From JAENVT01 sp963720775 (GTDB lineage Bacteria > Actinomycetota > Acidimicrobiia > Acidimicrobiales > Ilumatobacteraceae): 64,000 nucleotides of DNA. The DNA lies in the NCBI GenBank assembly GCA_963720775.1, contig CAVRGR010000007.1, forward strand, positions 1-64,000, in the 5' to 3' direction. Shown in pieces: positions 62,637 through 64,000 of the stretch (position 1 is the first letter of the stretch; every line of letters starts with the position of its first letter). The position numbers and the translations under genes are program-made. The notes under the pieces were generated by a model that was not told the DNA's origin, did not search any database, and saw only the letters and a list, made by a program, of their open reading frames with translations.

Positions 62637-62647
62637 AACACTCCACA
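62603..62647. repeat. 45-bp palindromic repeat, copy 3
   Basis: The right half (CCTGGGTGCC, then AAACACTCCACA) matches the copies at 36004 and 36056. The left arm is more diverged (GGTGGAGTCC). Both a truncated toxin frame from the left and the cytochrome c frame from the right end inside it. Confidence 0.7.
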
Positions 62648-63157
62648 GGGACCTGTCTTACGGGGCGGCCGTCGTCGGACTGGTCGACGACTTGCCCTGG
62701 CGCCAGGACGGCACGCTGGGAGCGCTCGGGCTCGAGCGAACGGAGATAGGTCGTGATCTGGACGGATCTGCTCGTCGGTGAGGGTGCCCTCGAAGGCGAG
62801 GCTCCACGGCGGCATGTCGGTGCCGGGCACGCCTCCGGCGATCAGGTTGTTGATCTGGAGATCGGTGGTGCTCTTCAGGAACTGCTGCGAGTTCAGCACG
62901 GGCGCGCTCCCACCGATGGCACCCTTGCCGTGGCATGACGAGCAGTTGGTCGCGAACAACTGAGTGCCGATGTCGCGGTACGACGACTCCTGAGCCTTCG
63001 CCGCATCGGCGCGCAAGCCGGGCTCGCGCACCTGGTAGACGATGAAGCCGGCCACGAGCAGCACCATGAAGACGAGGCCCCAGATGAGGTACCGGTCGAG
63101 ACTGCGCTCGAGCGCGTCAGGCTCGAACGGCGGCGCGGTGGGACGATCGCGGGGCAC
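62620..63157 (-). CDS. Membrane-anchored cytochrome c, frameshifted
   Basis: The GTG at 63157 opens a protein with one membrane segment (YLIWGLVFMVLLVAGFIVYQ) and a class I c-type heme site CSSCHGKG at about residue 72, with PGTDMPPWS giving the axial Met. The frame slips near 62757. The next frame supplies the expected ITTYLRSLEPERSQ helix and runs to a TGA at 62620, inside the repeat, so the last residues come from repeat DNA. It is probably the electron acceptor of the Rieske/cytochrome b complex encoded upstream on the same strand. Confidence 0.78.
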
Positions 63158-63160
63158 GGC

Positions 63161-63664
63161 TCAAGCCTTCGGGATGCATGACGGGCCCTTGGCGGGTGTG
63201 AGGAACTGCTTGGCTCCGCGTGGAGGCCCGACGATGACCGTCGACGTGTCGGCCGTCAGCGCCCCGGTCGTGGCTGTCGAGCGTGAGCGGGGTAGCGGTC
63301 CATGCCACGCGGCGCGGGGCCTTCGATCCACTCGCCACCCAGGTCGTAGATCGACCCGTGGCACGGACATTCGAACCGACCCGACGATTCGCAGAACGGA
63401 ACCCGGCAGCCGAGGTGGGGACACTTCTGGGAGATGGCGTACAGGTAGCTGCCGGTGTTGGCGACGAACAGGCGAGCGGCTGACACGTAGGTCGCAGTCT
63501 CCGCGGCGTAGTTCGACGCGGTACCGAGATCGACGGTGGCTCCCTGTGGCGTCGCCGACCAGCGGACGCAGCGACTCGTACGTGGTCCAGCCGGCCGCGG
63601 CCGTGAGAATGGTGCCACCGAGCTTCCATCCCGATCGCAAGAATCTGCGGCGTGTCGAGGACAT
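63161..63664 (-). CDS. Rieske iron-sulfur protein (cytochrome bc complex), frameshifted
   Basis: AAAGGAG lies upstream of the ATG at 63664. The N-terminus has a twin-arginine motif (STRRRFLRS) and a membrane segment. The middle, in a different frame from about 63550 to 63300, contains the [2Fe-2S] site: KCPHLGCRV and ECPCHGSIYD, supplying two Cys and two His, with GWRVPF-type packing altered to CRVPFCESSG. The frame returns near 63295 for the tail GPPRGAKQFLTPAKGPSCI. Shifts at both ends are likely sequence errors. It ends three bases before the cytochrome c gene. Confidence 0.78.
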   Translation of the reverse strand: MSSTRRRFLRSGWKLGGTILTAAAGWTTYESLRPLVGDATGSHRRSRYRVELRRGDCDLRVSRSPVRRQHRQLPVRHLPEVSPPRLPGSVLRIVGSVRMSVPRVDLRPGWRVDRRPRAAWHGPLPRSRSTATTGALTADTSTVIVGPPRGAKQFLTPAKGPSCIPKA

Positions 63665-63676
63665 CGGCAATCTCCT

Positions 63677-64000
63677 TTAGAGCTCTACGTACCAATGGGT
63701 CCACGGCACGACGAATCGCCAGCCCGGACCCCGGAAGAACGTGCCGATGACCGTGAGCACGACCGCGATGAGCATCAGACTGGAAAAGACGACGATCGCC
63801 ACTTTGCGGTTGCGAGCCACTGTCGACGGGTTGCGGTCGATGTAGGGAAGGAGCACCAACACCAGCACCGCGCCGGCGGGGACGAGCAGCCCGGCAACGA
63901 GCGGGTCGAAATGGGACAGCAACTCCTGGAGGCCGGCGAAGTACCACGGTGCCTTGGCCGGCTCTGGAGTCAAGTTCGGGTTCGCCAGGCCGCGCAGCGG
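63677..64000 (-). CDS. Cytochrome b C-terminal domain subunit, partial
   Basis: The frame is open to the right edge, so the start lies outside. PEPAKAPWYFAGLQELLSHF is the conserved quinone-site PEW-type region of the cytochrome b C-terminal part (as in subunit IV/QcrB). Membrane helices VAGLLVPAGAVLVLVLLPYI and VAIVVFSSLMLIAVVLTVIG follow, then a short outer end. Coupled to Rieske and cytochrome c genes downstream, it belongs to a menaquinol-cytochrome c reductase. Confidence 0.8.
   Translation of the reverse strand, partial: PLRGLANPNLTPEPAKAPWYFAGLQELLSHFDPLVAGLLVPAGAVLVLVLLPYIDRNPSTVARNRKVAIVVFSSLMLIAVVLTVIGTFFRGPGWRFVVPWTHWYVEL

Noticed and set aside
1..64000. tRNA, rRNA, prophage, integrase or CRISPR features
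   Set aside because: I looked for cloverleaf arms, phage or integrase motifs and regular repeat-spacer patterns and saw none. A tRNA scan would be the decisive test for small RNA genes.

Overview
The window looks like a chromosomal segment of a high-GC actinobacterium. I would place it in the Acidimicrobiia (Ilumatobacter-like), but only by inference. The support is: strongly GC-biased third positions, many GTG starts, ATGA/GTGA-coupled operons, a Tad pilus locus with a vWA-TadB fusion, TIGR03118, TIGR03086 and WS/DGAT family proteins, a Rieske/cytochrome bc locus with separate small subunits, and Thr/Ser/Ala-rich lipoproteins. I saw no rRNA, tRNA, CRISPR array, insertion sequence or prophage.

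Layout. 1-4748 is a Tad/Flp pilus motor operon (TadZ, CpaF/TadA, vWA-TadB, TadC). 4760-10981 holds a MarR regulator with an apparent leaderless promoter, two ECF sigma/anti-sigma pairs, a drug-type ABC-2 exporter and a lipoprotein. 10982-14686 has a sugar-ABC ATPase remnant with an internal deletion, galT, two small membrane proteins and a methyltransferase. 14738-19502 is a divergent pair: a processive glycosyltransferase fused to an EAL domain, and a GH18/chitin-binding protein. 20170-27451 on the minus strand carries a xylose-type ABC importer (xylF, xylH, xylG) followed by a dioxygenase-HD fusion resembling the phosphonate enzymes TmpA and TmpB, then a PEP-utilising swivel-domain protein. 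27548-30918 pairs an RnfD/NqrB-like membrane protein divergently with a CRTAC1-type FG-GAP protein. 31012-39042 is metabolic: SDR plus SMP-30 lactonase, 2-hydroxyacid dehydrogenase, K+ channel, RNase Z, WS/DGAT acyltransferase and a flavoprotein. 39167-43325 joins a signal-peptide-less AmiC/UrtA-like binding protein to a cyclase-ATPase-LuxR regulator. 45548-51575 contains an ABC-2 exporter coupled to a branched-chain amino-acid binding protein, convergent with livFG and a livHM fusion. 52236-59512 is a surface and signalling stretch: TIR-TM-PASTA protein, Ig-repeat protein with a prepilin-like leader, repeat-bearing esterase and phosphodiester glycosidase. 59834-62294 is TIGR03118 with a third ECF sigma/anti-sigma pair. 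62357-64000 has a toxin-antitoxin remnant and cytochrome c, Rieske protein and cytochrome b.

Two dispersed palindromic repeat families lie between genes. One is a 98-bp two-hairpin element in three ungapped copies (11046, 13951 and, inverted, 44716). The other is a 45-bp palindrome in three copies (36004, 36056, 62603), one of which sits exactly where a toxin gene is cut off.

Caution on quality: cpaF, vWA-tadB, tadC, an anti-sigma-like gene, a lipoprotein gene, livHM, cytochrome c and Rieske are frameshifted although the protein sequence continues intact in the next frame. Several shifts sit in C or G runs. These look more like indel errors in the sequence than real decay. The ABC ATPase at 11527 and the acyl-CoA dehydrogenase fragment at 55467 look like true gene remnants.
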